This document shows, one piece after another, positions 27,246-36,054 of a stretch of DNA of 64,000 bases (position 1 is its first letter; every line of letters starts with the position of its first letter). The DNA lies in contig NZ_JACAOY010000027.1 of assembly GCF_013385985.1 (NCBI RefSeq), forward strand, positions 166,188-230,187. Direction: 5' to 3'. The notes under the pieces are model-generated. The model had not been told where the DNA came from and ran no database searches. It worked only from the letters and a program-made list of their open reading frames with translations. The position numbers and the translations under genes are program-made. The DNA is from Pseudomonas sp. B6002 (GTDB lineage Bacteria > Pseudomonadota > Gammaproteobacteria > Pseudomonadales > Pseudomonadaceae).

Positions 27246-27313
27246 TGTAGGAGCCCGGCTTGCCGGCGATGGGGATCTCAGGGACGCCATCGCCGGCAAG
27301 CCGGGCTCCTACA
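27246..27313. repeat. REPIN between the pvdA end and the radical SAM operon
   Basis: Short inverted pair TGTAGGAGCCCGGCTTGCCG ... CGGCAAGCCGGGCTCCTACA with a reduced spacer, downstream of pvdA and upstream of the SOS box. Confidence 0.88.
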
Positions 27314-27339
27314 GGGGGGCGCGCGATCAGCGCAAGGGA

Positions 27340-28677
27340 TCAGCTGGCCGTGGCGAGCAACAGGTCCTGCACCGAGCGCGCCTTGCCACGGCTGCGGTCG
27401 TGCTCGAACAACGAGGCGGCAATCTCATCCGCGCGGATCGGCAGCACCGACAGCAAGGTGTCGCTCAGGCCGTGGCTGGCCTGGCTGAAGCCCTGGATGT
27501 AGATGCCCGCCTTGCAGCGCTCGTCGGTAACGATGCGGTAGTCGCGCGCCACTTCGAAGTCGCCCATGTAGGCTTCCAGCGGCGCCAGCAGCTCACGGTG
27601 CATCTGGCGCTCGTAACCGGTGGCCAGCACCACGGCGTCGTAATGGCTCACGCTGGTTTCGCCGGTGGCGTTGTTGCGCAAGGCCAGTTCGATACCCAGC
27701 GGGCTGGCGCTGGCTTTTTCGACCACAGTCATGGTGCGGAAGGCCTGGCGTGCAATGCCGGAGACTTTCTGACGATAGAAAATCCCGTAGATGCGTTCGA
27801 TCAGGTCCAGGTCCACCACCGAATAGTTGGTGTTCTGGTATTCGGCGACCAGGCGCTCACGCTCGGCACCCACCTGCTGGAACACCAGGTCGGTAAAGGC
27901 CGGCGAGAACACTTCGTTGACGAACGGGCTGTCATCGGCGGGCTTGAGCGCCGAACCGCGCAGGATCATGTCGACCTGCACCGACGGGAAGCTGTCATTC
28001 AGATCGATAAAGGCCTCGGCCGCGCTCTGGCCACCCCCGATGATCGCGATGCGCATCGCCTTGCCCTCGACACACGGCTGCGTGGCCATGCGTGCCAGGT
28101 ATTGGGAGTGATGGAACACGCGGCCGTCGTCCTTGAGGGCCTTGAAGGCTTCAGGAATGCGCGGCGTGCCCCCGGCGCTGACCACCACCGAGCGGGTGGT
28201 GCGCACATGCTGCTCACCCACGGCATCGCGGGAAATCACACGCAAGGCTTCAACCTGTTGCTGGTGCAGGATCGGCTCGATGGCCAGCACTTCCTCGCCG
28301 TAGCGGGCCTGGGCCTGGAACTGCCCGGCAACCCAGCGCAGGTAGTCGTTGTACTCCATGCGGCACGGGTAGAAGGTGCCCAGGTTGATGAAGTCCACCA
28401 GGCGGTCGTGGGCCTTGAGGTAGTTGACGAAGGAGTAAGGGCTAGTGGGGTTGCGCAGGGTGACCAGGTCCTTGAGGAACGAGATCTGCAATTCGCTCTG
28501 GGTCACCAGGGTATTGCCGTGCCAGCGGTAGTCGGCCTGCTTGTCGAGAAACAGCACGTCCAGTTTGCCCTGGGCCTTTTCACGCTCCTGCAGGGCGATG
28601 GCCAGCGCCAGGTTCGAAGGGCCGAAACCGATACCGATCAGGTCGTGAACCGCGGGCGAAGCAATTGCCTGTGTCAT
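27340..28677 (-). CDS. pvdA: L-ornithine N5-monooxygenase for pyoverdine
   Basis: A 445-residue flavin N-hydroxylating monooxygenase. The FAD motif is GIGFGPSNLALA (residues 15-26), the NADPH motif IGGGQSAAEAF near residue 215 and the terminal ATGYE segment are present, as is the substrate region FLKDLVTLRNPTSPYSFVNYL. It makes N5-hydroxyornithine, the precursor of the hydroxamate groups of pyoverdine, at the cytosolic face of the membrane. A PvdS-type promoter lies about 90 bp upstream (28762-28785). The upstream fpvI-like gene and the nearby export genes complete the familiar pyoverdine order. Confidence 0.95.
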   Translation of the reverse strand: MTQAIASPAVHDLIGIGFGPSNLALAIALQEREKAQGKLDVLFLDKQADYRWHGNTLVTQSELQISFLKDLVTLRNPTSPYSFVNYLKAHDRLVDFINLGTFYPCRMEYNDYLRWVAGQFQAQARYGEEVLAIEPILHQQQVEALRVISRDAVGEQHVRTTRSVVVSAGGTPRIPEAFKALKDDGRVFHHSQYLARMATQPCVEGKAMRIAIIGGGQSAAEAFIDLNDSFPSVQVDMILRGSALKPADDSPFVNEVFSPAFTDLVFQQVGAERERLVAEYQNTNYSVVDLDLIERIYGIFYRQKVSGIARQAFRTMTVVEKASASPLGIELALRNNATGETSVSHYDAVVLATGYERQMHRELLAPLEAYMGDFEVARDYRIVTDERCKAGIYIQGFSQASHGLSDTLLSVLPIRADEIAASLFEHDRSRGKARSVQDLLLATAS

Positions 28678-28761
28678 TCCAGTGTCCTCTGGATAAGCCC
28701 CTTGGCGATTGGGGCGGGAATACCTTCAAGGCCTGAACAACAGGCCGTGTGTTGATAGGAA

Positions 28762-28785
28762 ACGAGGACAGTGAAATAAAATTTA
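28762..28785 (-). promoter_or_regulatory. PvdS iron-starvation promoter of pvdA
   Basis: On the minus strand TAAAT (28785-28781) is followed after exactly 16 nt by CGT (28764-28762), the TAAAT-N16-CGT core of the iron-starvation box recognised by the sigma factor PvdS. Confidence 0.75.
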
Positions 28786-28797
28786 ACTGATCGCTGA

Positions 28798-29280
28798 TCA
28801 GTGTGCTTCCCACTCGCGCATGCGCACCCGGCAGTGCTTCATGGCATTGACGATGTGCTTTTCCACGAGGCTGCGGGAAATGCACAGGCGTTCAGCGATC
28901 TGCGGGTGGGACAAGCCGTCGAGCTTGCGCAACAGGAAGCTGTCGCGGCAGACCGCGGGCAGCTCGGCCAGGGCGCGCTCGAGCATCTCCAGGCGCTGGC
29001 CCTGGTCGTGGGTGGCGTGGGGGGAACTGGCGGCAAAGCGTTCTTCGCTGTCGAGCACGTCCAGGGGTTCGGCCTGGCGCAGGGCGTTGCGCCGATGGCC
29101 GTCGATCACCAGATTGAGCGCGGTGCGGTACAGAAACGCCCGGGGCTGCTCGATCGGCGTGTCGCTGGAGCGCTCCAGCACCCGGACATAAGCGTCATGC
29201 ACCACATCCTCGGCCACCTGACGGTTGCCCAGCTTGGCGTTGAGGAAACACACCAGCTCGCGATAGTAGTTTTCCAACAT
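28798..29280 (-). CDS. fpvI: ECF sigma factor of the FpvI/FecI type
   Basis: A 160-residue extracytoplasmic-function sigma factor. Region 2 covers YYRELVCFLNAKLGNRQVAEDVVHDAYVRV and region 4 ends in ISRSLVEKHIVNAMKHCRVR. Length (FpvI about 159), sequence style and location between pvdA and pvdR match P. aeruginosa FpvI, which drives expression of the ferripyoverdine receptor fpvA. Its anti-sigma partner FpvR would be expected next but is absent from the 258-bp gap to pvdR. A Fur-like site lies upstream (29370-29388). Confidence 0.85.
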   Translation of the reverse strand: MLENYYRELVCFLNAKLGNRQVAEDVVHDAYVRVLERSSDTPIEQPRAFLYRTALNLVIDGHRRNALRQAEPLDVLDSEERFAASSPHATHDQGQRLEMLERALAELPAVCRDSFLLRKLDGLSHPQIAERLCISRSLVEKHIVNAMKHCRVRMREWEAH

Positions 29281-29369
29281 GACTCCCGGCCGTCCGGAGG
29301 GGCGGCATCAGATCCTTGAGTGCTAAAGAAGACAGCCCATCGATGATGGCAGTTTGAGTGCGTGCAATT

Positions 29370-29388
29370 TATAGTAATTCTCATCTAC
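29370..29388. promoter_or_regulatory. Fur-box-like site upstream of fpvI
   Basis: The 19-bp stretch TATAGTAATTCTCATCTAC, read on the minus strand as GTAGATGAGAATTACTATA, agrees with 12 of 19 positions of the Fur consensus and with the ATGAGAAT core seen before FecI-type sigma genes. It lies about 90 bp upstream of the fpvI start. Confidence 0.45.
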
Positions 29389-29459
29389 TTTTAAAGAAGT
29401 CTCACACCCACACGCAAATTTTTTTACCGACCAGACCTGTAACCGCTTGTGTAACAGCC

Positions 29460-29483
29460 TAAATCCCCACGCATTTCCAACGT
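29460..29483 (+). promoter_or_regulatory. PvdS iron-starvation promoter of pvdRT-opmQ
   Basis: CCTAAATCCCC followed by CGT gives TAAAT (29460-29464), 16 nt, CGT (29481-29483). The preceding CC and following CCC also match the extended iron-starvation box. The pvdR start lies 56 bp downstream. Confidence 0.8.
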
Positions 29484-29538
29484 TTAACTGTCAGCTCAGC
29501 GCAACTGCGCTCCGAACTTTCCCGGCTGGAACCTAAGC

Positions 29539-30711
29539 ATGAAACGCCCTCGACCTGCCCGACGCGCCCTGCTTGTTGTGGCGTGCCTGATCCCCATCAT
29601 CGCGGTTGCCGCCTGGCAGGTGCTGCCGTCGGGCCGCGACAACCTGGCCACGGTCACCGTCACCCGCGGCAATATTGAAAACAGCGTGACCGCCCTGGGC
29701 ACCCTGCAACCGCGTCGCTATGTCGACGTGGGCGCCCAGGCTTCGGGGCAGATCCAGAAGATCCACGTGGAGGCCGGCGACCAGGTCAAGGAAGGCCAGT
29801 TGCTGGTGGAGATCGACCCGTCCACGCAAAAGGCCAAGCTCGACGCCAGCCGCTATGCCATCGAGAACCTCAAAGCTCAACTGCAAGAGCAAAAAGCCCA
29901 GCACGAACTGGCGCGTCAGAAGTACCAGCGCCAGCAACGTCTGGCCGCCGGCAACGCCACCCGCGAAGAAGATGTGCAAACCGCCAAGGCCGAGCTGAGC
30001 GCCACCCAGGCGCGGGTCGACATGTTCCAGGCGCAGATCCGCCAGGCCCAGGCCAGCCTGCGCAGTGACGAAGCCGAACTGGGCTACACGCGGATTTTCG
30101 CGCCCATGGCGGGTACCGTGGTCGCGGTGGACGCGCGGGTCGGCCAGACCCTCAATGCCCAGCAGCAGACACCGTTGATCCTGCGTATTGCCAAGCTGTC
30201 GCCGATGACCGTGTGGGCCGAGGTCTCCGAAGCCGACATCGGTCACGTCAAACCCGGCATGACCGCCTATTTCACCACCCTGGCCGGTGGCAACCGGCGC
30301 TGGACCAGCACGGTGCGCCAGATCCTGCCGATCCCGCCCAAGCCGCTCAATGAAACCAGCCAGGGCAGCGGTAGCCCCAGCAGTTCAAGCAAGAGCGGCA
30401 GCGGCCGCGTGGTGCTGTACACCGTGCTATTGGACGTGGACAACGCCGACAATGCACTGATGGCCGAAATGACCACCCAGGTATTTTTTGTCGCCAGCCA
30501 GGTCAAGGACGCCCTCACGGTGCCGGTCGCCGCCCTGCTGGGCAGCCACGGCACCGACAAGCAGATCGCCCGCGTAGTGGCAAAAAACGGGTCCATCGAG
30601 GAACGCGAAGTGCGCCTGGGCATCAGTGATCGCCTGCGGGTCGAAGTGCTGGGCGGCCTCAGCGAAGGCGATCACCTGCTGATCGGCCCGGCCGACGGCA
30701 GCGGGGGTTGA
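29539..30711 (+). CDS. pvdR: Pyoverdine export membrane fusion protein
   Basis: A 390-residue MacA-type periplasmic adaptor: one N-terminal membrane anchor ([20 protein letters not shown]), lipoyl half motifs [20 protein letters not shown] and [20 protein letters not shown], and a coiled-coil hairpin between them. It works with PvdT and OpmQ to secrete new pyoverdine from the periplasm and recycle it. It is the first gene of the operon behind a PvdS box. Confidence 0.93.
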   Translation: MKRPRPARRALLVVACLIPIIAVAAWQVLPSGRDNLATVTVTRGNIENSVTALGTLQPRRYVDVGAQASGQIQKIHVEAGDQVKEGQLLVEIDPSTQKAKLDASRYAIENLKAQLQEQKAQHELARQKYQRQQRLAAGNATREEDVQTAKAELSATQARVDMFQAQIRQAQASLRSDEAELGYTRIFAPMAGTVVAVDARVGQTLNAQQQTPLILRIAKLSPMTVWAEVSEADIGHVKPGMTAYFTTLAGGNRRWTSTVRQILPIPPKPLNETSQGSGSPSSSSKSGSGRVVLYTVLLDVDNADNALMAEMTTQVFFVASQVKDALTVPVAALLGSHGTDKQIARVVAKNGSIEEREVRLGISDRLRVEVLGGLSEGDHLLIGPADGSGG

Positions 30712-30712
30712 G

Positions 30713-32686
30713 TTGAGCACGCCTCTGATCGAACTCAAGCACATCCGCAAGTCCTACGGCGGCGGCGACAGCCCGCAGGTCGACGTATTGCGCGGGATCG
30801 ACCTATCGATCCACGCCGGCGAGTTCGTCGCCATCGTCGGCGCTTCCGGCTCGGGCAAATCCACGCTGATGAATATCCTCGGTTGCCTCGACCGCCCCAC
30901 CGAGGGCGACTACCTGTTCGCCGGGGAAAACGTCGCGCACCTGGGCAGCGACGAACTGGCCTGGCTGCGCCGCGAAGCCTTCGGTTTTGTGTTCCAGGGC
31001 TATCACCTGATCCCGTCGGGTTCGGCCCAGGAAAACGTCGAGATGCCGGCGATCTATGCCGGCATCAGCGCCACCGAACGCCATGCTCGCGCCAAGGCCC
31101 TGCTCACTCGCCTGGGCCTGGCCGACCGCACCGCCAACCGCCCGCACCAGCTTTCCGGTGGCCAGCAGCAGCGGGTATCGATTGCCCGGGCATTGATGAA
31201 CGGCGGGCATATCATCCTCGCCGACGAACCCACCGGAGCCCTCGACAGCCACAGCGGCGCCGAAGTGATGACCTTGCTCGACGAGCTTGCCAGCCAGGGC
31301 CACGTGGTCATCCTGATCACCCATGACCGCGAAGTGGCGGCGCGGGCCAACCGCATCATCGAGATCCGCGATGGCCTGATCATCAGCGATTCTGCCGACA
31401 GCGAGACCTATGTGCCGGCCACGGCCAACAGCGATGCGCTGCAAGCCGTGGACCTGCGCCAGCGCCTGGCCGACGGCGCCGAGCACAACGGTGCGTGGAA
31501 GGCCGAACTGGTCGACGCGGTGCAGGCGGCCTGGCGGGTGATGTGGATCAACCGGTTCCGCACCGCGTTGACGTTGCTGGGGATCATCATTGGCGTGGCG
31601 TCGGTGGTGGTCATGCTGGCCGTCGGCGAAGGCAGCAAGCGCCAGGTCATGGCACAGATGGGCGCGTTCGGCTCCAACATTATTTACCTCAGCGGCTCCT
31701 CGCCCAACCCGCGCACGCCGCTGGGGATCGTCACCCTCAATGATGTCGCGGCGCTGTCGGCACTGCCCCAGGTCAAGCGCATCATGCCGGTCAACGGCAG
31801 TGACGCCGGCGTGCGCTTCGGCAATGTGGATTACCTGGCGTACGTGGGCGGCAACGATGTCAACTTCCCGGAAATCTTCAACTGGCCGGTGGTCGAGGGC
31901 AGCTACTTCACCGAGGCCGATGAGCGCGCCGGGGCGACCGTGGCGGTAATCGGCCACCGCATCCGCGAAAAGCTGTTCAAGGGCGTGGCCAGCCCGATCG
32001 GCCAGTACATCCTGATCGAGAACGTGCCTTTCCAAGTGATCGGCGTGCTGGCGGAAAAAGGCTCCAGCTCCGGCAACAAAGACAGCGACGACCGCGTCGC
32101 CATCCCCTACACCGCTGCCAGCGTGCGCCTGTTCGGCACCTACAACCCCGAGTACGTGGCCATTGCCACCACCGACGCACGCAAGGTGCACGAGGCCGAA
32201 GTGGCCATCGACCAGCTCATGCTCAAGCTGCACAACGGCAAGCGCGACTACCAGTTGACCAACAACGCCGCAATGATCCAGGCCGAGGCGCGCACCCAGA
32301 ACACCCTGTCGTTGATGCTCGGCTCGATTGCCGCCATCTCCCTGCTGGTGGGCGGGATCGGCGTGATGAACATCATGCTGATGACCGTGCGCGAACGTAC
32401 CCGCGAAATCGGTATCCGCATGGCCACCGGTGCGCGCCAGCGCGACATCCTGCGCCAGTTCCTCACCGAGGCGGTGATGCTCTCGGTGGTCGGCGGCCTG
32501 TTCGGCATCGCCCTGGCGTTGCTGGTGGGGGGTGTGCTGGTACTGGCCGAAGTGGCGGTGCAGTTTTCCCTGGTGGCGGTGCTGGGCGCGTTCGGCTGTG
32601 CGCTGGTCACCGGTGTCGTATTCGGCTTTATGCCGGCCCGTAAAGCTGCCCGGCTCGATCCGGTTAAGGCGTTGACCAGTGAATAA
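30713..32686 (+). CDS. pvdT: Pyoverdine export ABC transporter, MacB type
   Basis: A 657-residue fused ATPase-permease. The N-terminal ABC domain has Walker [14 protein letters not shown], signature [15 protein letters not shown] and Walker [13 protein letters not shown]. The permease half begins with a helix around residue 290 ([20 protein letters not shown]), followed by a large periplasmic domain and three C-terminal helices including [16 protein letters not shown]. The only in-frame start near pvdR is a TTG at 30713, 1 nt after the pvdR stop. It overlaps opmQ by 8 bp. Confidence 0.93.
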   Translation: MSTPLIELKHIRKSYGGGDSPQVDVLRGIDLSIHAGEFVAIVGASGSGKSTLMNILGCLDRPTEGDYLFAGENVAHLGSDELAWLRREAFGFVFQGYHLIPSGSAQENVEMPAIYAGISATERHARAKALLTRLGLADRTANRPHQLSGGQQQRVSIARALMNGGHIILADEPTGALDSHSGAEVMTLLDELASQGHVVILITHDREVAARANRIIEIRDGLIISDSADSETYVPATANSDALQAVDLRQRLADGAEHNGAWKAELVDAVQAAWRVMWINRFRTALTLLGIIIGVASVVVMLAVGEGSKRQVMAQMGAFGSNIIYLSGSSPNPRTPLGIVTLNDVAALSALPQVKRIMPVNGSDAGVRFGNVDYLAYVGGNDVNFPEIFNWPVVEGSYFTEADERAGATVAVIGHRIREKLFKGVASPIGQYILIENVPFQVIGVLAEKGSSSGNKDSDDRVAIPYTAASVRLFGTYNPEYVAIATTDARKVHEAEVAIDQLMLKLHNGKRDYQLTNNAAMIQAEARTQNTLSLMLGSIAAISLLVGGIGVMNIMLMTVRERTREIGIRMATGARQRDILRQFLTEAVMLSVVGGLFGIALALLVGGVLVLAEVAVQFSLVAVLGAFGCALVTGVVFGFMPARKAARLDPVKALTSE

Positions 32687-34091
32687 ACGATCCATCGCAC
32701 CGCCCCTGTCCGTGCTCAGCCTGTGCCTGTTGCTCAATGCCTGCACTGGCAACCCGCCGACCGTCGACAGCGGTATCGCACCACCCGCCGCCTGGCAGTA
32801 CGCCGAACGGAATGCCGCCCAGGCGATCAACAGCCGCTGGTGGACGCAGTTTGGCAGCGCGCCACTCAACCGCCTGATCGACCAGGCCCGCCGCGACAGT
32901 TACGACGTGGCTGCCGCCATGGCCCGCGTGCGCCAGGCCCAGGCCAGCGCCGTGATCGCCGGTGCGCCGTTGTTGCCCGAGGTAAAGTTCAACCTCACCG
33001 CCAGCCGTGAAAAGCTGCTGCGCGGCAGCGGCAGTTCGGCGCTGGACGCCACCGAAAGCAATAACACCGTCGACAGCTTCGGCGCCAACCTCACCGCCAG
33101 TTATGAGGTGGACTTCTGGGGGGGCCGCGCCGCAGCACGGCATAGCGCCTTGCAGACGCTACGCGCCAGCGAGTTCGACCAGGCCACCGTGGAGCTGACC
33201 CTGCTCAGCAACGTCGCCGACCGCTACGCGCAAACCCTGGCCGCACGCCAGCGCCAACAGATCGCCGAGCTGAACCTGACGAATGCGCGCAACGTGCTGG
33301 ACCTGGTGCAAACTCGCTACACCGCCGGCTCCGCCACCGCCCTGGAACTGGCCCAGCAAAAAAGCCTGGTCGCCAGCCAACAACGGCAATTGCCGTTGAT
33401 CCAGCAAGTGGCGGAAGAATCCCGGATCACCCTCGCCGCCCTCCTCGGCCAGCCCGTGCAGGCCCTGGACCTGGGCAGCGAAGGGTTCCAGGCCCTCAGT
33501 TGGCCCGCTATCGGCCCGGGTGTGCCCAGCCAACTGCTGAGCCGTCGCCCCGACCTGGCCCAGGCCGAAGCGCAATTGGCGGCCGCCCGTGCTGACGTCA
33601 CTGTGGCCCGTGCGGCCATGTTGCCCACGGTCACCCTGGGCGCCACCGTGGGTTCGGGGTCGTACAAGGCCGAGGACATCCTGCGCAGCCCGTTCTACAA
33701 CCTGACTTCGGGGCTGGTGGCACCGATCTTCAACCATGGCCGTTTAAGTGCGGAACGCGACAAGGCCAGTGCCCGCCAGGATGAGCTGCTGCAAACCTAT
33801 CGCGGCGCAATCATCAATGGTTTTGCCGACGTGGAGAAAGCCCTGAGCAGCATCACGCGCCTGGACCAGCAACGTCAGTGGCAGGCAGAAGAACTGGAGC
33901 AGGCCCAGACCGCCTTCCAGATCGCCGAAAGCCGCTACCAGGCGGGTGCCGAGGACCTGCTGACGGTACTGGAAACCCAGCGCACCCTGTATGCCGCGCA
34001 AGATTTGAACGTGCAACTGCGGCTGTCACGGCTGCAGGCGAGCATTGCCTTGTACAAGGCGTTGGGCGGCGGTTGGAAAACCGAAATCTGA
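32679..34091 (+). CDS. opmQ: Outer membrane efflux lipoprotein of the pyoverdine exporter
   Basis: A 470-residue TolC/OprM-type channel protein. The lipobox LLLNAC places the lipidated cysteine at residue 22. Two repeats of the outer-membrane-factor fold follow, each with long helices rich in Ala, Gln and Arg and ending near [20 protein letters not shown] in the middle. It starts with GTG at 32679 inside the end of pvdT, so the three genes are coupled. The hairpin at 34151-34197 may end the transcript. Confidence 0.92.
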   Translation: MNKRSIAPPLSVLSLCLLLNACTGNPPTVDSGIAPPAAWQYAERNAAQAINSRWWTQFGSAPLNRLIDQARRDSYDVAAAMARVRQAQASAVIAGAPLLPEVKFNLTASREKLLRGSGSSALDATESNNTVDSFGANLTASYEVDFWGGRAAARHSALQTLRASEFDQATVELTLLSNVADRYAQTLAARQRQQIAELNLTNARNVLDLVQTRYTAGSATALELAQQKSLVASQQRQLPLIQQVAEESRITLAALLGQPVQALDLGSEGFQALSWPAIGPGVPSQLLSRRPDLAQAEAQLAAARADVTVARAAMLPTVTLGATVGSGSYKAEDILRSPFYNLTSGLVAPIFNHGRLSAERDKASARQDELLQTYRGAIINGFADVEKALSSITRLDQQRQWQAEELEQAQTAFQIAESRYQAGAEDLLTVLETQRTLYAAQDLNVQLRLSRLQASIALYKALGGGWKTEI

Positions 34092-34150
34092 TAAACGAAA
34101 GTCTGGTTTCCTACTGAAGTCTTTTTATCACCCTACATTTTTCAACCCGG

Positions 34151-34197
34151 GGTCCTTGGTAAAAAAGCCGCTCTCACACGGCTGCCCAGGACCTTTT
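34151..34197 (+). terminator. Hairpin with T-tract just before the hydrolase-like gene
   Basis: An outer stem GGTCCTTGG (34151-34159) with CCCAGGACC (34185-34193) has one mismatch. An inner stem AGCCG (34166-34170) pairs with CGGCT (34179-34183). TTTT follows directly. It looks like a terminator for the pvdRT-opmQ message, but its 3-prime arm also contains AGGA, the only ribosome binding site for the ATG at 34199, so it could instead regulate that gene. Confidence 0.6.
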
Positions 34198-34198
34198 G

Positions 34199-34960
34199 AT
34201 GAAACCCAGCGTTCGCCTGACTCGCCTGGCCTGGTCTTTGATCGGGCTCATCGCTGCCCCCTCCCTGGCCGAACCGCTGATCCCACCCACCGCCATTGAC
34301 TGGCTGCTGGACTGTCCACTGCCCACCGTCGCCCGGCTGGACCCGGAAGTGTTGGGCCGCACGCAATGCGGCGTGGTGAGCGTGCCCCGCGACCATGCGG
34401 CTCCTTCCCGTGGCCGCGTGCGCCTGGTGCTGACCCGTGTCGGCGCCCGCCAGCCGTTGAACCGCGAGGGCGTGGTGTTCGCTCAATCCGGCGAACCGCA
34501 CCACGGCAAACACACCCCTTTCGCTCTCCACCTCGCCAGCCGCTGGGAGTCCTACGCCACACCGGCCTACCGCGCACTGACCAACCATTACGACGTGATC
34601 GAACTCACCCCACGAGATTTGCGCCAGGCCCAAGGCGTCGAGCAAGCCGCGTTGGACATGGAGTTCGTACGCGCCCAACTGGGCGAGGCACGCCTCAACT
34701 TTGTCGGCAACGCTGACGCCACGCGGCTCGGCAGCCGCTATGGCGCGCTGTTTCCGCAGCGTGTCGCGCGCATGGTGCTGGTCAATGCCAGCCACGGCGA
34801 ACCCATCACATCGGGTATCGAGCACCTGTTGCTCAAGGCGCCACCCGCCCCGAGCAACCTCGCCAACGGCTGCGTCGAGCGATGGTTGGGCGACTTCCTG
34901 ATTTATGGAAAACAACCGCCGCCTTCAGCACGTTGTCTCGACAATGGCCAATGGGACTAA
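34199..34960 (+). CDS. Exported alpha/beta-hydrolase-like protein lacking the nucleophile serine
   Basis: A 254-residue protein with a signal peptide (cleavage near residue 26, PSLA before EPL). It resembles the N-terminal half of tripeptidyl-aminopeptidase-like alpha/beta hydrolases: CGVVSVPRDHAAPSRGRVRL, then VIELTPRDLRQAQG, then LNFVGNADATRLGSRYGALF. In relatives the last segment reads G-G-S-Y-G-T; here the elbow is G-N-A-D-A-T, so the serine is replaced by alanine. The C-terminal Asp and His part of about 200 residues is missing. Either it is a non-catalytic binding or chaperone-type protein, or a decaying gene. It directly follows the pyoverdine export operon. Confidence 0.65.
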   Translation: MKPSVRLTRLAWSLIGLIAAPSLAEPLIPPTAIDWLLDCPLPTVARLDPEVLGRTQCGVVSVPRDHAAPSRGRVRLVLTRVGARQPLNREGVVFAQSGEPHHGKHTPFALHLASRWESYATPAYRALTNHYDVIELTPRDLRQAQGVEQAALDMEFVRAQLGEARLNFVGNADATRLGSRYGALFPQRVARMVLVNASHGEPITSGIEHLLLKAPPAPSNLANGCVERWLGDFLIYGKQPPPSARCLDNGQWD

Positions 34961-35076
34961 CACCCGCACTCACGCATTTGCGACCCCTTGCCACCGAAAA
35001 CGACACCCTGCGTTGACCTGAGGGCTCAAGCGTTATTAAGTACTATTTATCCGCATTAATACGATAAATCGAAGCC

Positions 35077-35847
35077 ATGCTAAGCCGCCCGCTGAAACGC
35101 AAACGTCAGAAGCTGTCCGATGTGATTGTCGAGTCGGTCAAGCGCTCCATCGTCACCGACGCCTTGAAGCCCGGTGACCGTTTGCCCACCGAACGTGAGC
35201 TGATGGAAAGCTTCCAGTGCTCCAAAGGCTCGGCACGCGAAGCGCTCAAGGCCCTGGAGGTCGAAGGCCTGGTGAACACCCGCACCGGCCCCAGCGGCGG
35301 CGCGTACCTGAACCAGGCCGGCACCGAGCCGGCCAGCCGGGCGTTGCGCAATTACCTGCACTTCCAGCACCTGGACGGCGAGCAGGTGTACCAACTGCGC
35401 AAAGTCATCGAGGTGGAACTGGCGGTGTCGGTACTCGGGCGCCTCAGCGAGGACGACTACCAGGCCCTGCAGGACAACGTGGCGTTCTGCAGCGCACCGG
35501 AAGACAGCGAAGCCGGCCAGCGCGAACAACGCCTGGCGGAACTGGAGTTCCACAACCTGCTGGCCAAGGCCTGCCCCAACCCGCTGCTGAGCTTCATGGC
35601 GCAGTTTCTCAACGACCTGCTGCGCGATCTGGTGGTGCTGAAAAAAGCCTACAAACCCAAGCGCAAACAGTTCGATGCGGCCAACCTCGACTATCACAAG
35701 CAGTTGCTGATCGCCTTTCGTGCCGGGGACGAAAGCGCCGTGCGCAGCCTGATGCATGAACACATGTGCGATGCCGAACACCACATGACCGCCCTTGAAG
35801 GCGAGGTCAGCCCGCATTTTCTGTTGGAGTTTGATCACCACCACTGA
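35077..35847 (+). CDS. GntR/FadR-family transcriptional regulator
   Basis: A 256-residue regulator. The winged helix lies near residues 10-75 (DALKPGDRLPTERELMESFQ, SKGSAREALKALEVEGL) and the C-terminal all-helical FCD ligand domain contains ELEFHNLLAKACPNPLL and the late histidine-rich MHEHMCDAEHHM, typical of metal-assisted acid binding. It is next to and codirectional with the Liv-type transporter and amide-degrading enzymes, which it probably represses. The ligand would be a carboxylate from that pathway, by inference. Confidence 0.88.
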   Translation: MLSRPLKRKRQKLSDVIVESVKRSIVTDALKPGDRLPTERELMESFQCSKGSAREALKALEVEGLVNTRTGPSGGAYLNQAGTEPASRALRNYLHFQHLDGEQVYQLRKVIEVELAVSVLGRLSEDDYQALQDNVAFCSAPEDSEAGQREQRLAELEFHNLLAKACPNPLLSFMAQFLNDLLRDLVVLKKAYKPKRKQFDAANLDYHKQLLIAFRAGDESAVRSLMHEHMCDAEHHMTALEGEVSPHFLLEFDHHH

Positions 35848-35850
35848 CCC

Positions 35851-35936
35851 TGTAGGAGCCGGCTTGCCGGCGATGGCATCACCTGGGTGCATTTGACACA
35901 CCGAGGTGCCTGCATCGCAGGCAAGCCAGCTCCCAC
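35851..35936. repeat. Hybrid REPIN with one arm of each class
   Basis: The left arm is TGTAGGAGCCGGCTTGCCGG and the right arm is CGCAGGCAAGCCAGCTCCCA followed by CA. The arms belong to the two different classes found as pure pairs elsewhere in the window. It lies between the GntR gene and the ABC transporter. Confidence 0.85.
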
Positions 35937-36054
35937 ATTTTGACCGCATTCCAACCAACTTCCGCGCCATCCAATAACAGGCCTGCCCACAGGCCCTTGC
36001 TCCACCGTATCGCCCTTGCCGCTCCTGCCAATAACTAAACCAGGGAGTCACCCC

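Noticed and set aside
30803-32869. A 688-codon frame antisense to pvdT
   Set aside because: Same mirror effect. The His/Asp/Gln-rich product has no recognisable fold, while PvdT has all ABC motifs.
35034-35069. ATTAAGTAC and ATTAATAC words before the GntR gene as an operator
   Set aside because: The two words are AT-rich, imperfect and not repeated before the transporter genes, so there is no independent support.
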